From positions 310,001-374,000 of the forward strand of contig NZ_JASSUA010000001.1 of assembly GCF_030227115.1 (NCBI RefSeq): a DNA stretch of 64,000 nt. Reading direction: 5' to 3'. The notes below the pieces were generated by a model. That model was not told the origin of the DNA. It was given only the letters and a program-made list of their open reading frames with translations, and made no database searches. Origin of the DNA: Marinobacter sp. SS13-12 (GTDB lineage Bacteria > Pseudomonadota > Gammaproteobacteria > Pseudomonadales > Oleiphilaceae). The translations under genes and the position numbers were made by a program. How positions within the stretch are numbered: the stretch's first letter is position 1; the number at the start of each line of letters is the position of its first letter. Of the stretch, positions 17,713-26,749 are shown piece by piece.

Positions 17713-18248
17713 GGGCAATCTCGAGTTGGACGGGGTGGCGCCCCCGTCTACTCACACTCTCTGTCTCCTCCCCTCGGTTCGCTTCTGTCTTCATAAACAA
17801 TACAAATGAATTCACCGTCCAATAGTAGCTGACCTTTTTCTCTAAGAGATAGCATATAAACCTCTCATTACATTTATTATGTTCACTTATGCTTTGTATA
17901 CATATATAAAAGTAAATTTGTTTAAAATTAGACAAAAAAAACGACAACATATATCCTAGATCCTACCGATAATATTTTTACCCCCTGAATATCGAGTACT
18001 TCATCATTTATCATACTTTCCTTTATACAATTCGCTCGACTTTCTTTAAGTTCAATGAAAATTTAAACAACAGAATGTGCCTTTAATAAAAATATTTATT
18101 GTGAAATATGCTTTTTATGGAAACTTCCTCACTGAGGAGATCAATTAATTCGTCAATTGCCGCGAAATCAAATTTATTCCGCAACGGTTACTACTAACTG
18201 AACCCCTCACCAGGTACATAACTATCTGATCGTACAAGAGCCAGACAT
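17713..18248. other. 536-bp AT-rich intergenic region
   Basis: Strikingly AT-rich compared with flanking genes, with runs such as AATTTGTTTAAAATTAG and eight consecutive A near 17934-17941. It separates the chemoreceptor from the KaiC-like gene and probably holds the promoter of the latter. No RNA gene, stable hairpin or convincing ORF was found. The composition suggests acquired or H-NS/MvaT-silenced DNA (inference). Confidence 0.6.
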
Positions 18249-19718
18249 ATGAACAACCCAAAGAATGAAAGACTCACCAGTGGTATTACTGGCTTCGACC
18301 GAGTCCTGAATGGCGGTCTCCTGCAACAGCGTAGTTACATCGTTCGCGGTGGCCCCGGGTCGGGGAAAACCACCCTTGGCCTCCACTTTCTGACTGCTGC
18401 TCCAGGCGCCCGGAGCCTCTTCGTCAGCATGGGCGAGGATGAGTCGCAACTGCGGGCCGATGCCCACCGACAGGGTTTCAATCTCGACAAAGTAAGTATT
18501 GTTGACTTTTCGACCTCGGGCTCAGGTATGGATGATGCTGAACCCTACAGCATCATGGCGACTGAGGACGTTGAGGATCCTGGCCTGCCCAAACGGATTC
18601 GCAAGGCCTTTGAAGCCGTCCGCCCAACGCGGATCTTTATCGACTCCCTCACCTACCTGCAGTATTTTTCCCCGGACGCTTTTCAGTATCGAAAGCAAGT
18701 CATCACACTGTTGCGGTTCCTGACCAACCAGGGCGCAACGGTGATTTGTGCCGCTGAAGATGCCAACTCAGGCAAAGACAGTGAAGCATTGGCTTTCCTC
18801 GCTGACGGTGTTATCCAACTCGATCACAGAGATGACAAGCGCTCACTGGAAGTCACTAAATTCAGGGGCTCCGGTTTTACATCAGGTCCTCACAGCATCC
18901 GCCTGGGATCCGGTGGCATGCGCTGCTTCCCTCGCCTGGAGCCCGGTGATCATGGCATCGCGTTTGACCAGGTCGACATGCCATTCGGCATTCCTGAGCT
19001 GGACAGGCAACTGAAGGGAGGGCTTAGTCGCGGTACTGTCACTATTCTTTCCGGCCCTACAGGGGTAGGAAAGACGTCCCTTGGTATCCAGTTCATGAAA
19101 AACGCTTGTGAAGAGGGAAAGCGGACAGTGGTTTATACCTTCGAGGAGTTAACCAGCACCCTTAGCTCTAGAGTGGAAGGGATCAATCTGTCGCTTTCGC
19201 CGCTTCTCGAAACAGGTTCATTTGCCATTGAGGCGATAGAGCCTTTGTACTATTCCGCTGACGAATTCGCCGCCAAGGTACGCGAAGAAGTCGAGGAACG
19301 TGGCACCCGTATCATCATGATTGACAGCCTGGCTGGATATAGACTCTCCATCGGCGGCGACAATGTTACTAGAAGGCTGCACGCTCTGTGTCGCTATCTG
19401 GTCAACATGGGTGTTACCGTCATTTTGCTGAACGAAGTTGAGGCCATTACAGGCGGCGAGGTAAAAACGACTGAAATGGGTGTCAGCTACCTGGCAGATA
19501 CCATCATCCTGCTTCGGTATATGGAGAGGGCCGGTGAAATCCGGAAAACCATAGGCGTACTCAAAAAGCGCACCGGCGACTTCGAGAAAAGCCTGCGAGA
19601 GTTTGATATAACCCCGAACGGCATCAGGGTTGGAAGTGAGTTAACGGGGCTTCGAGGCATCCTTCGTGGAGAACCAGAACCCGAAGCCACCACATCAATC
19701 GAGAATGCCCGTGCATAA
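18249..19718 (+). CDS. Double-domain KaiC-like ATPase
   Basis: RecA-fold ATPase of the KaiC family, 489 aa, with two tandem domains. Walker A motifs are GGPGSGKT (K40) and GPTGVGKT (K275). IFIDSLTYL and IIMIDSLAGY are Walker B strands, and YTFEEL carries the second-domain catalytic Glu pair. The first-domain counterpart is SMGEDE. In the stretch equivalent to the cyanobacterial KaiC phosphorylation site, the residues aligned with Ser431-Thr432 are Ser413-Tyr414 (GVSYLADTIILL). No kaiA or kaiB is nearby. It overlaps the next gene, a GAF-GGDEF-EAL protein, so it is more likely a signalling switch than a complete clock. The ribosome-binding site is weak. Confidence 0.88.
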   Translation: MNNPKNERLTSGITGFDRVLNGGLLQQRSYIVRGGPGSGKTTLGLHFLTAAPGARSLFVSMGEDESQLRADAHRQGFNLDKVSIVDFSTSGSGMDDAEPYSIMATEDVEDPGLPKRIRKAFEAVRPTRIFIDSLTYLQYFSPDAFQYRKQVITLLRFLTNQGATVICAAEDANSGKDSEALAFLADGVIQLDHRDDKRSLEVTKFRGSGFTSGPHSIRLGSGGMRCFPRLEPGDHGIAFDQVDMPFGIPELDRQLKGGLSRGTVTILSGPTGVGKTSLGIQFMKNACEEGKRTVVYTFEELTSTLSSRVEGINLSLSPLLETGSFAIEAIEPLYYSADEFAAKVREEVEERGTRIIMIDSLAGYRLSIGGDNVTRRLHALCRYLVNMGVTVILLNEVEAITGGEVKTTEMGVSYLADTIILLRYMERAGEIRKTIGVLKKRTGDFEKSLREFDITPNGIRVGSELTGLRGILRGEPEPEATTSIENARA

Positions 19719-22023
19719 ACCGAACCTCTTTGTAAAAGAGCCTGCGTTACAGACCGATCAGCCCGTCGTTGCGGTTATGTTAAGCAAAGCAGCCGATTAC
19801 CGAGTGCTCTCCCGTTCTGTTGGCCATCCATGTGTAGCGCCTGATCCTTGCACGCTTGATGGAGCCAGCTTCGATCTGTGTATCATTGATTTAGATACAC
19901 TCCTTGCTTGCGAGACCGAAATTCGAGAGCTCCGATCCAGAGCAGCTCCCGCTCTAAAACCCATTTTACTGGCCGCGTCCGAGTCTCAACTGAAAAGAGC
20001 CAACGGTTACCTTGGCGACCTTGCAGAAGATGTTATCCGAACGCCGATTCGCCAGGTTGAGCTCTCTTCAAGAGTCCGCAATCTGCTGCGACTGGGAAGA
20101 ATCTCTGAACTCCAAAAATTGGAGACAGAAAACACACAGTCGGCATTAAAAGGCGCAAATCGTGCCCTGAGGGCATTCAGTGCCTGCAATGAACGCGTTA
20201 TCCGCGCTCGTAGTGAAAGAGAAATGCTGTTCGGAATCTGTGATAGCCTCGTCAAAGAGGGAGGCTATGCTCTCGCCTGTGTTGGTGAAGCAAAGGCCTA
20301 TAATGGCGGGCGGATAAAACCTCTGGCGATATCCGGTGTCGCCAGTGACACTGTTGATGACGTTGAAAACGGCGCTTGCATAAAGTCGTCGGACAAGGAT
20401 CCCATTGCGCTGGCCCTAAGTACCCGCAGGCGGCATCAGTCCACAATCTCTCGTTTTCCAGGAGATATCGCCTTGCTGGACAATTCGACAGAAGCGCACA
20501 ATTTGCAGGCTATTATTGCCTTCCCGCTGACTATCCGTGGTAGAGAGCCGGAAGCTTACTTGGCTATATATTCCGTGAACACGGATCGGTTCGATGATGC
20601 GGAAACCCGGTTGTTACAGCGCATGGCAGACAACATCGTCCACGGTATGGGTGCCTTGCGAGAAAAGTCCCGCCGGAGGAGGAGCGAAAAGAAAGCCCAT
20701 GATATGGCTTTTCGCGATGCCCTTACTGGCCTGGCCAACCGATCAGCAGCCCTGGAAGCACTCGATCGGCACCTCAGGCTGACGGGGCCTTTTCCACCGG
20801 CGGCAGGGCTCCTGTACCTGGATCTTGATGGCTTCAAACTGATCAATGACGCCCTCGGCCATGATGCCGGTGACGAAGTTCTGATCCAGGTTGCGCAGCG
20901 CCTGAGCGCTGCGGTCCGGGAGTCTGACCTGGTCGCCCGGCAAGGGGGTGATGAGTTCATCATTCTCGCACCCTATGAGCCCGAGGACAGTTTATCGACG
21001 GTCGATTCACCCGAGTTGATAAACGTGATGTCAGCGATCGCCGAGCGCATACTGGAGGCAATCGCAAAGCCCTTTATGGTGAGGGGAAGGGAATACCATA
21101 TTGGCGCCAGTATTGGTATCAGTCTGTGCCCGGGCCACTCAAGTGATGCCGCAACCCTTATGACCAGGGCAGACAGTGCCATGTACCAGGCAAAGAACAT
21201 CGGAGGAAACAGCTTCCGGTTTTTCTCCTGTGAACTGTCCAGAAAACAACAGCATCGGCTTGATATGGAAAACAGGCTCTATACCGCCATTGAGGCGGGT
21301 GAGTTCAGGCTGGCATTCCAACCACTGATTGACCTGACCACAACCCGAACAGTCGGCGTAGAGGCGTTGATCCGTTGGCCTCAGGCCGACGGCAGCTACA
21401 TTTCACCCGGCGAGTTTATACCAATTGCAGAGGAAACAGGCCTTATTATTCGCATTGGTAGCTGGGTGATAAGAGAAGCCTTGACGGCTCTCAAAAGATG
21501 GCGATCAGACGGAGACACCCATCTGCAAATGTCGGTGAACCTGGCGATTGGCCAGCTATGGAAGCCAAACCTGGTTTCAGAGATCATCAATATGCTGGAT
21601 CAGCTCAATGTGCCGCCGACGGCCCTCAAGGTTGAATTGACAGAAGGTTCCCTTATGACCGACGTCCAACGGATGGAGGGGATCGTACAGGAATTCCGTC
21701 AGGCAAATATTGAGGTCGCCATTGATGACTTCGGCACCGGTTACTCTTCCCTGGCACGACTACGCTCACTCCCGATCAACACTCTGAAAATCGACCGAAG
21801 TTTTCTTCTTGCTACCCCTGATTGCCAGAACGCAGTCAAAATGGTCAATTCCATACGGCAGATGGCCGAAAGCCTGGGTATCGAAGTTCTCGCTGAAGGC
21901 ATTGAAACAGAAGCACAATGGCGAATGCTTCAGGCCCTCGGATGCCCCTTGGGACAAGGCTTCTATTTTGCCAGACCCATGGCTGAACGCGAGCTTCTGG
22001 AGCGGTTGAGGGCAGAGAGCTAG
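19705..22023 (+). CDS. Pseudo-receiver-GAF-GGDEF-EAL bifunctional c-di-GMP enzyme
   Basis: 772 aa from ATG 19705, which overlaps the KaiC-like gene by 14 bases; a GTG at 19666 would add 13 residues. Domains: an N-terminal receiver-like domain (about 15-135, Asp in CIIDLDTL), GAF (about 160-330), GGDEF with intact GGDEF at 414-418 and an RxxD inhibitory site (RESD) just before it, and EAL with VEALIRW (E553), TEGSLM, IDDFGTGYSS, KIDRSF and LAEGIET. Both enzymatic domains look competent. Overlap with the KaiC-like gene implies co-translation, so the ATPase may set the balance of synthesis and hydrolysis. It ends on a CTAG shared with the convergent gene. Confidence 0.9.
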   Translation: MPVHKPNLFVKEPALQTDQPVVAVMLSKAADYRVLSRSVGHPCVAPDPCTLDGASFDLCIIDLDTLLACETEIRELRSRAAPALKPILLAASESQLKRANGYLGDLAEDVIRTPIRQVELSSRVRNLLRLGRISELQKLETENTQSALKGANRALRAFSACNERVIRARSEREMLFGICDSLVKEGGYALACVGEAKAYNGGRIKPLAISGVASDTVDDVENGACIKSSDKDPIALALSTRRRHQSTISRFPGDIALLDNSTEAHNLQAIIAFPLTIRGREPEAYLAIYSVNTDRFDDAETRLLQRMADNIVHGMGALREKSRRRRSEKKAHDMAFRDALTGLANRSAALEALDRHLRLTGPFPPAAGLLYLDLDGFKLINDALGHDAGDEVLIQVAQRLSAAVRESDLVARQGGDEFIILAPYEPEDSLSTVDSPELINVMSAIAERILEAIAKPFMVRGREYHIGASIGISLCPGHSSDAATLMTRADSAMYQAKNIGGNSFRFFSCELSRKQQHRLDMENRLYTAIEAGEFRLAFQPLIDLTTTRTVGVEALIRWPQADGSYISPGEFIPIAEETGLIIRIGSWVIREALTALKRWRSDGDTHLQMSVNLAIGQLWKPNLVSEIINMLDQLNVPPTALKVELTEGSLMTDVQRMEGIVQEFRQANIEVAIDDFGTGYSSLARLRSLPINTLKIDRSFLLATPDCQNAVKMVNSIRQMAESLGIEVLAEGIETEAQWRMLQALGCPLGQGFYFARPMAERELLERLRAES

Positions 22024-22799
22024 GCTGTGACGGGATTAAAAACGATTGGAGCGATACATTGCCGTCCCTCAAGTATGAAGCTGCGGGCCTTGCTGGCGTC
22101 CATCGCAGGGCCATAGAACGAGCCCTGAAGCATTTCACAACCCATTGCTTCCAGCCAAAGGGCCTGTCCGAGCGTTTCCACTCCGTCGACAATGAGCTGT
22201 TTGTTGACGGCATTGGCCAAGCTTTGCAGACCTTTTAAAAATCGGCGTGGCAGAATGGAATACGGCAATGCTGCAACTACAGGTGGGGCAGCCTTGATCC
22301 CTGCAATGTGCGGGCTGGCAAGAATATCGAAACCGGAATAATCTGCAATAAAACGTTTCACCACCACCTTAAAGCCGCAATCAGCCAATTCCGGAATGAC
22401 CCGCTGCCAGGCTGTTTCATTCAATACGGAGCTTTCACATATTTCCAGCCATAGCCTAGGTGGATCGATGTTATGCCATTCGATTTCTTTCAGTAAGTCT
22501 TGAGGAAATGACTTGTCGAAAACCTCTCCGGCGTCAAGACTGAAAGAGACACGGGTCGTGCCTCGATAAATTGCTGGGAGGCTACAATCAAAAAAATTCA
22601 GAATGGCCGGGGCCACGCCGACCACAGACCGGGCAGACCATGCCAGCACCTCAAAACTGGGAGCGGCAAAACTTCCGGGAGACACAAAGGGACGCAACTC
22701 GATAACTGGCTCGTGCTTCGTGTATTGGGCGACAGGTTCGTTCACAAGTTGAGCCTTCTCCATGTAGCTTGTGATGTAGCTTGTGCAAAGCAGTAACAC
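22020..22799 (-). CDS. Catalytically dead EAL-domain protein
   Basis: 259 aa, essentially a stand-alone EAL fold. Key residues are changed: FEVLAW replaces the EAL motif (Glu kept), SFSLDA lacks the usual Asn, KRFIADYSGF replaces DDFGTGYSS so both metal-binding aspartates are gone, and VDGVET has Asp for the final Glu. LEICESS and the C-terminal MLQGSFYGPAM keep family shape. It should not hydrolyse c-di-GMP but might bind a nucleotide or a protein partner, like YdiV-type proteins. Its stop shares the palindromic CTAG with the convergent GGDEF-EAL gene. Starts at 22799 or at ATG 22763 (MEKAQL) are possible because a 12-bp duplication lies between them. Confidence 0.8.
   Translation of the reverse strand: MLLLCTSYITSYMEKAQLVNEPVAQYTKHEPVIELRPFVSPGSFAAPSFEVLAWSARSVVGVAPAILNFFDCSLPAIYRGTTRVSFSLDAGEVFDKSFPQDLLKEIEWHNIDPPRLWLEICESSVLNETAWQRVIPELADCGFKVVVKRFIADYSGFDILASPHIAGIKAAPPVVAALPYSILPRRFLKGLQSLANAVNKQLIVDGVETLGQALWLEAMGCEMLQGSFYGPAMDASKARSFILEGRQCIAPIVFNPVTA
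22762..22785. repeat. Exact 12-bp tandem duplication at the start of the dead EAL gene
   Basis: ATGTAGCTTGTG occurs twice in direct succession (22762-22773, 22774-22785). On the coding strand it encodes a repeated Ile/Met-Thr-Ser-Tyr unit and duplicates a potential start region. Copy-number change would be in frame. Confidence 0.85.
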
Positions 22800-22936
22800 A
22801 ACTATACCTTACGCTGGTAATGCAAGATATTTTATGCCCTTAAAGCTTATTAACGAACTCGATTATGTGATATTTGCAACTTTGTATACCTGACATTTTG
22901 CCTGTAATATCATCCTCTTAACCGATGAGATATGTC

Positions 22937-23341
22937 ATGAGTCTAGGTCAGGCATTAAAGCAGTTACGGAAAAAGCAGGGACTGACTCTCGCCGAACTGG
23001 CGGATCAAACGCACTCTCACGTAGGGAACCTGTCCCGTATCGAGAGAGGCCTGGCAAGGCCAAGTCTTGATCTGCTGTATCGCCTCGCGGAATCGTTGGG
23101 GTTCTCGATAACTGATATCTTTTCTGTTGCTGAAAACCGGCAGTTAAACGCCAGGCAGGTTTCCCTCAACGCGGTCTTCATTTCCCTGCTTGAAGAGGAT
23201 CAGCAACTGCTACTGGAGTTTGCTGAATTACTACAAAAACGGGCGTCACATTCCCCAGCGTCAATCAACGTTGGGACTGAAGCCCTGCCTGCAGACACTG
23301 ACAAAAATGAGGACGACGTTAGCGCCAAGGAAACCTTCTGA
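22937..23341 (+). CDS. XRE-family helix-turn-helix regulator
   Basis: 134 aa from ATG 22937 (MSLGQALKQLR); an upstream ATG at 22925 would add four residues. An N-terminal HTH_3 domain (LRKKQGLTLAELADQTHSHVGNLSRIERG, quoted here only to show its extent as residues 9-37) recognises DNA. LYRLAESLGFSITDIF completes the five-helix fold. The C-terminal half is hydrophilic, with an acidic tail lacking a sensor domain. It is divergent from the dead EAL gene and may control it and itself. A strong terminator follows. Confidence 0.88.
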   Translation: MSLGQALKQLRKKQGLTLAELADQTHSHVGNLSRIERGLARPSLDLLYRLAESLGFSITDIFSVAENRQLNARQVSLNAVFISLLEEDQQLLLEFAELLQKRASHSPASINVGTEALPADTDKNEDDVSAKETF

Positions 23342-23415
23342 TTATCAAATACAGTCAGGGGGATAGATAATGTGATGAAAATTCGCGAGCTGCTACCGAG
23401 TCAGACGAGTAGAAC

Positions 23416-23450
23416 AGAGAAGCCCGGCCATTTATCGGCCGGGCTTCTCT
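23416..23450. terminator. Bidirectional terminator between convergent genes
   Basis: AGAGAAGCCCGGCC (23416-23429) pairs perfectly with 23437-23450 around a seven-base loop. It lies between the convergent XRE and NSS-transporter genes. T-rich bases on either side are short, but the 14-bp GC-rich stem is convincing. Confidence 0.8.
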
Positions 23451-23483
23451 TGACGTCCTGATCTGCCTTCGCAGCCGGGGCTA

Positions 23484-24866
23484 CTAGGCTATCAGGTTAT
23501 AAACAAACACGATGGCAACCGCCACCGGCGTCACGAAGCGAACCAGGTTATACCAGAGGGTAAAGCTTCCACCTTCCAGTGCCAGGTTGCTCTTCAGTGA
23601 CTCTTTTGCCACCACCCAGCCAATGAACAGGGCGGTCAGCAGGCCGGACAACGGCAGCATGACGTTCGCGGTAAAGAAGTCGAGCAGGTCGAAAATGGTA
23701 TTGCCTTCGAAGCGCTCGAACATGCCCAGGGGTGCAAAGCCGGACCATTCATTCAGGGAGAGAATCGAGGCAATACCCAGCAGCCAGCAGGCCAGCCCCA
23801 CCACAACGGTGCTGCCGACACGGCCGAAGATCAGCTTGTCTTCCAGCCATTCCACCACCGGCTCCAGCAGGGAAATGGCCGACGTCCAGGCCGCAAACAG
23901 CAGCAGCACAAAGAACAGGGCACCGAATACGCTACCCAGCGGCATCTGGCCAAAGGCCAGCGGCAGGGTCTGGAATATCAGGCCGGGGCCGGCACCAGCC
24001 TCCAGGCCGTTGGCAAACACCACCGGGAAGATCGCCAGGCCGGCCATCAGCGCAACAACCGTGTCCATGATGGAAACGGTGATCGCGGTACGTCCGATCG
24101 AGACGTCATCCGCCAGGTAAGAGCCATAGGCCATCATGATGGCCATACCCAGACTCAGGGTGAAGAAGGCATGGCCCAGGGCGACCAGCACACCGTCCAC
24201 GGTCAGGGCGCTGAAGTCGGGCGTAAACAGGAAGGCAACCGCTTCGCCGAAGTGGCCGGTGGTGGTGGCGTAGCCAACCGCAATCAGTAGCAGCACAAAC
24301 AGTGCCGGCATCAGAATGGTCACTGCCCGCTCCAGGCCGGACTTGAGGCCACGAGCCACGACAAAAATGACCAGTGCCATAAAGATACTGTGCCAGATCA
24401 GCAGCGTAACCGGACTGGCGAGCAGGCCACCAAATAACTCACCGATGGCATCCGCGCTCTGGCCGGTAAAATCGCCCATGGCGGCGTGGCCAACATAGGA
24501 GGCGGCCCAGCCACCGATTACCGAATAGAACGACAGAATAATGAACGCGGCCAACACACCCACAATGGCGGAGATTCGCCACGCCGGTGACGCCAGGTTG
24601 CGCTCGGCCACCAGGCGGAAACTGGTGATGGGGTTATGCCGGCCATTCCGGCCGATGAACACCTCCGCCATCATGATGGGAATACCCACGATAGCAATAC
24701 ACAGCAGGTAGACGAGCACGAAGGCGCCACCGCCATTCTCGCCGGTCACGTAGGGGAATTTCCAGATATTACCCAGCCCGACGGCCGAACCGGTCGCAGC
24801 CAGGATAAAGGCCATCCGGGAAGACCACAGGCCCCGATGGATAGGGTTCGATTTTGAATCAGTCAT
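23484..24866 (-). CDS. Sodium-dependent transporter, NSS (SNF) family
   Basis: Neurotransmitter:sodium symporter family protein of 460 aa with about eleven to twelve hydrophobic helices. The N-terminal WSSRMAFILAATGSAVGLGN followed by IWKFPY and GENGGGAF is the family signature, with the unwound TM1 binding Na+ and substrate. FFTLSLGMAIMMAYGSY is the TM6 equivalent. Members import amino acids or related amines with sodium. The substrate is unassigned. It is a single-gene unit between a strong terminator downstream and a chemoreceptor gene upstream. Confidence 0.92.
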   Translation of the reverse strand: MTDSKSNPIHRGLWSSRMAFILAATGSAVGLGNIWKFPYVTGENGGGAFVLVYLLCIAIVGIPIMMAEVFIGRNGRHNPITSFRLVAERNLASPAWRISAIVGVLAAFIILSFYSVIGGWAASYVGHAAMGDFTGQSADAIGELFGGLLASPVTLLIWHSIFMALVIFVVARGLKSGLERAVTILMPALFVLLLIAVGYATTTGHFGEAVAFLFTPDFSALTVDGVLVALGHAFFTLSLGMAIMMAYGSYLADDVSIGRTAITVSIMDTVVALMAGLAIFPVVFANGLEAGAGPGLIFQTLPLAFGQMPLGSVFGALFFVLLLFAAWTSAISLLEPVVEWLEDKLIFGRVGSTVVVGLACWLLGIASILSLNEWSGFAPLGMFERFEGNTIFDLLDFFTANVMLPLSGLLTALFIGWVVAKESLKSNLALEGGSFTLWYNLVRFVTPVAVAIVFVYNLIA

Positions 24867-25020
24867 TGTCTCATCCTGTGCTTAGGCTGATGAATCGATT
24901 GTAAGAGGCACACCGAAGACTTGCTTCAGCTATTGGGGCGGGATTTTGCCAGCAGTGGGCACAGGATGCCAGCCGACAGCAGCACCGGCGCGTACCCGCA
25001 GTCGGCGCTTGTGCTGTTAA

Positions 25021-26598
25021 CTAGCCGTTTTTGCTGACGAAGCGGGAAACCAGATCCTTCAGGCCTCTGGACATGCCGCTCAGGTGGTCGCTGCTTTCCT
25101 TGGCCGATTCCGCTTTCTGAGTGCTATGGTCGGCCAGCTCGGCAATGTTGACGATCTGGTGGTTGATCTCCTCCGAGACCTGGCTCTGCTCCTCGAAAGC
25201 GGCTGACATGCTGATAAAGCTGTCCGATATATCCTGGATTGAAGACACAATTTCCTGCAGCGAGGTTTCTGCTTCCCGGACTTTATCCAGGCCCCTGCCG
25301 GCATCCTGCTCACCTTCGCGGGTCGCCTGAACAGCTTCTTCCACCTGGGTGCGGAAGTCATCGATAACATGCTGGATGCGCACGGTAGAATCACGGGTAC
25401 GGCGGGCCAATGACCTGACCTCATCCGCCACCACGGCAAAGCCACGCCCCTGCTCGCCGGCACGGGCGGCCTCGATGGCCGCGTTCAACGCCAGCAGGTT
25501 GGTCTGCTCTGCGATGTCGGAGATCAGACTGGCAGCTTCGCCAATGCTCTCGGTGGACTCGCCAAGCTTTTGAATCGCTGAGCCAATACCGTTGACGCGG
25601 GTAACCAGTTGCTCGATCGCTGTGAGGGCCTCGCCACTGCGTTTGCTGCCAGTCGCTGCCATGCGGTTGGCATCATCCGCCACCCGGGCATTGTCGTTAA
25701 CCGCTTGTGTCACTTCCTGAATGGAAACCGTCATCTCATTCACGGCAGAAGCCGTCTGGTCTGTTTCTGCCCGCTGCCTGGCAATCGCTTCAGCCCCTTC
25801 ATTGATGTAGCGATGACTCACCCTGGCCTGCTCATAAAGCAGCTCTGCCTGGTCGTCGATACGGGCCAGGGCGGTACGAATCCGCGCCTGCTCGCTCATC
25901 ATCAGCATAACCAGCCGCGAAAACAGCCCGCTTTCATCGCTGTAAGTTCTTGCCACAACTGCATCGCTGAAGGCATCGGGGCGCAGATCGAGGACCCGCT
26001 GTAACCGACTGGTAACCGATTTCAGGGTCAACCCGGCAGCCAGCGCATGAGCCACTACAATAACCAGCACTGCCATTCCTGTATTACCCAGGCTGGTTAA
26101 CGCCACCAGACTCAGAACCAGCGAAAGTGCAAAGGGCCAGCACGACTTCAGCACGGAAACCAGTCGGCCACGGAGATCGACGGCACTGCTGCCCCTGGAA
26201 ATTTTCAGGTAAAGCTTTTCTGCCCGGGCCACCTGTTCGCGAGTGGGCGCGACCCGCACGGATTCGTAGCCGACCATCTTGCCGTTCTCTAGAATCGGGG
26301 TGACGTAAGCGCTGACCCAATAATGGTCTCCGGATCTGGCACGGTTCTTCACCACACCCATCCACGGCTTGCCGGCCTTGAGGTATTCCCACATGCCCTT
26401 GTAGACCACCGGTGGCATGTCCGGATGACGAATCACATTGTGGGGCTGTCCCACCAATTCTTCCCTGGCAAAGCCGCTGATCTCCACAAATTCATCATTG
26501 CAGTAGGTGATCACCCCTCTGGTATCGGTGGTAGTGATCAACCGGCCGCCCTCGGACATTCTGATTTCACGCTGGGTTACCGGGAGATTATTACGCAT
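25021..26598 (-). CDS. PAS-containing Aer-like chemoreceptor
   Basis: Chemotaxis signal transducer of 525 aa. The N-terminal PAS domain (about residues 15-130) has the Aer-type signatures [25 protein letters not shown] and GYESVRVAP, typical of FAD-binding redox sensors. Two hydrophobic segments (about 155-200) anchor it without a periplasmic domain. The signalling hairpin contains [20 protein letters not shown] and [13 protein letters not shown]. It likely mediates energy or oxygen taxis by coupling to CheA/CheW encoded elsewhere. No methylation-specific C-terminal pentapeptide is seen. Confidence 0.92.
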   Translation of the reverse strand: MRNNLPVTQREIRMSEGGRLITTTDTRGVITYCNDEFVEISGFAREELVGQPHNVIRHPDMPPVVYKGMWEYLKAGKPWMGVVKNRARSGDHYWVSAYVTPILENGKMVGYESVRVAPTREQVARAEKLYLKISRGSSAVDLRGRLVSVLKSCWPFALSLVLSLVALTSLGNTGMAVLVIVVAHALAAGLTLKSVTSRLQRVLDLRPDAFSDAVVARTYSDESGLFSRLVMLMMSEQARIRTALARIDDQAELLYEQARVSHRYINEGAEAIARQRAETDQTASAVNEMTVSIQEVTQAVNDNARVADDANRMAATGSKRSGEALTAIEQLVTRVNGIGSAIQKLGESTESIGEAASLISDIAEQTNLLALNAAIEAARAGEQGRGFAVVADEVRSLARRTRDSTVRIQHVIDDFRTQVEEAVQATREGEQDAGRGLDKVREAETSLQEIVSSIQDISDSFISMSAAFEEQSQVSEEINHQIVNIAELADHSTQKAESAKESSDHLSGMSRGLKDLVSRFVSKNG

Positions 26599-26749
26599 AA
26601 ACGGACCTTCTGACTCGGGGGCTGACTACAGGGGAAAAACGGGAGCGCAATGATAGCCCCTGACGAACATTATTGACGTTCATCAAGGGTTACCCTGCGT
26701 GAAGGAGTGTAACGGCGGAAGTCTGGAGAACCTTAGTCCGTGCAGGTAC

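Noticed and set aside
17702..17950. 82-codon open frame on the minus strand in the AT-rich gap
   Set aside because: Overlaps the end of the chemoreceptor, shows no ribosome-binding site and has a random-looking sequence.
18249..19718. A complete Kai clock
   Set aside because: No kaiA- or kaiB-like gene is present on either side; only the KaiC-like ATPase is seen.
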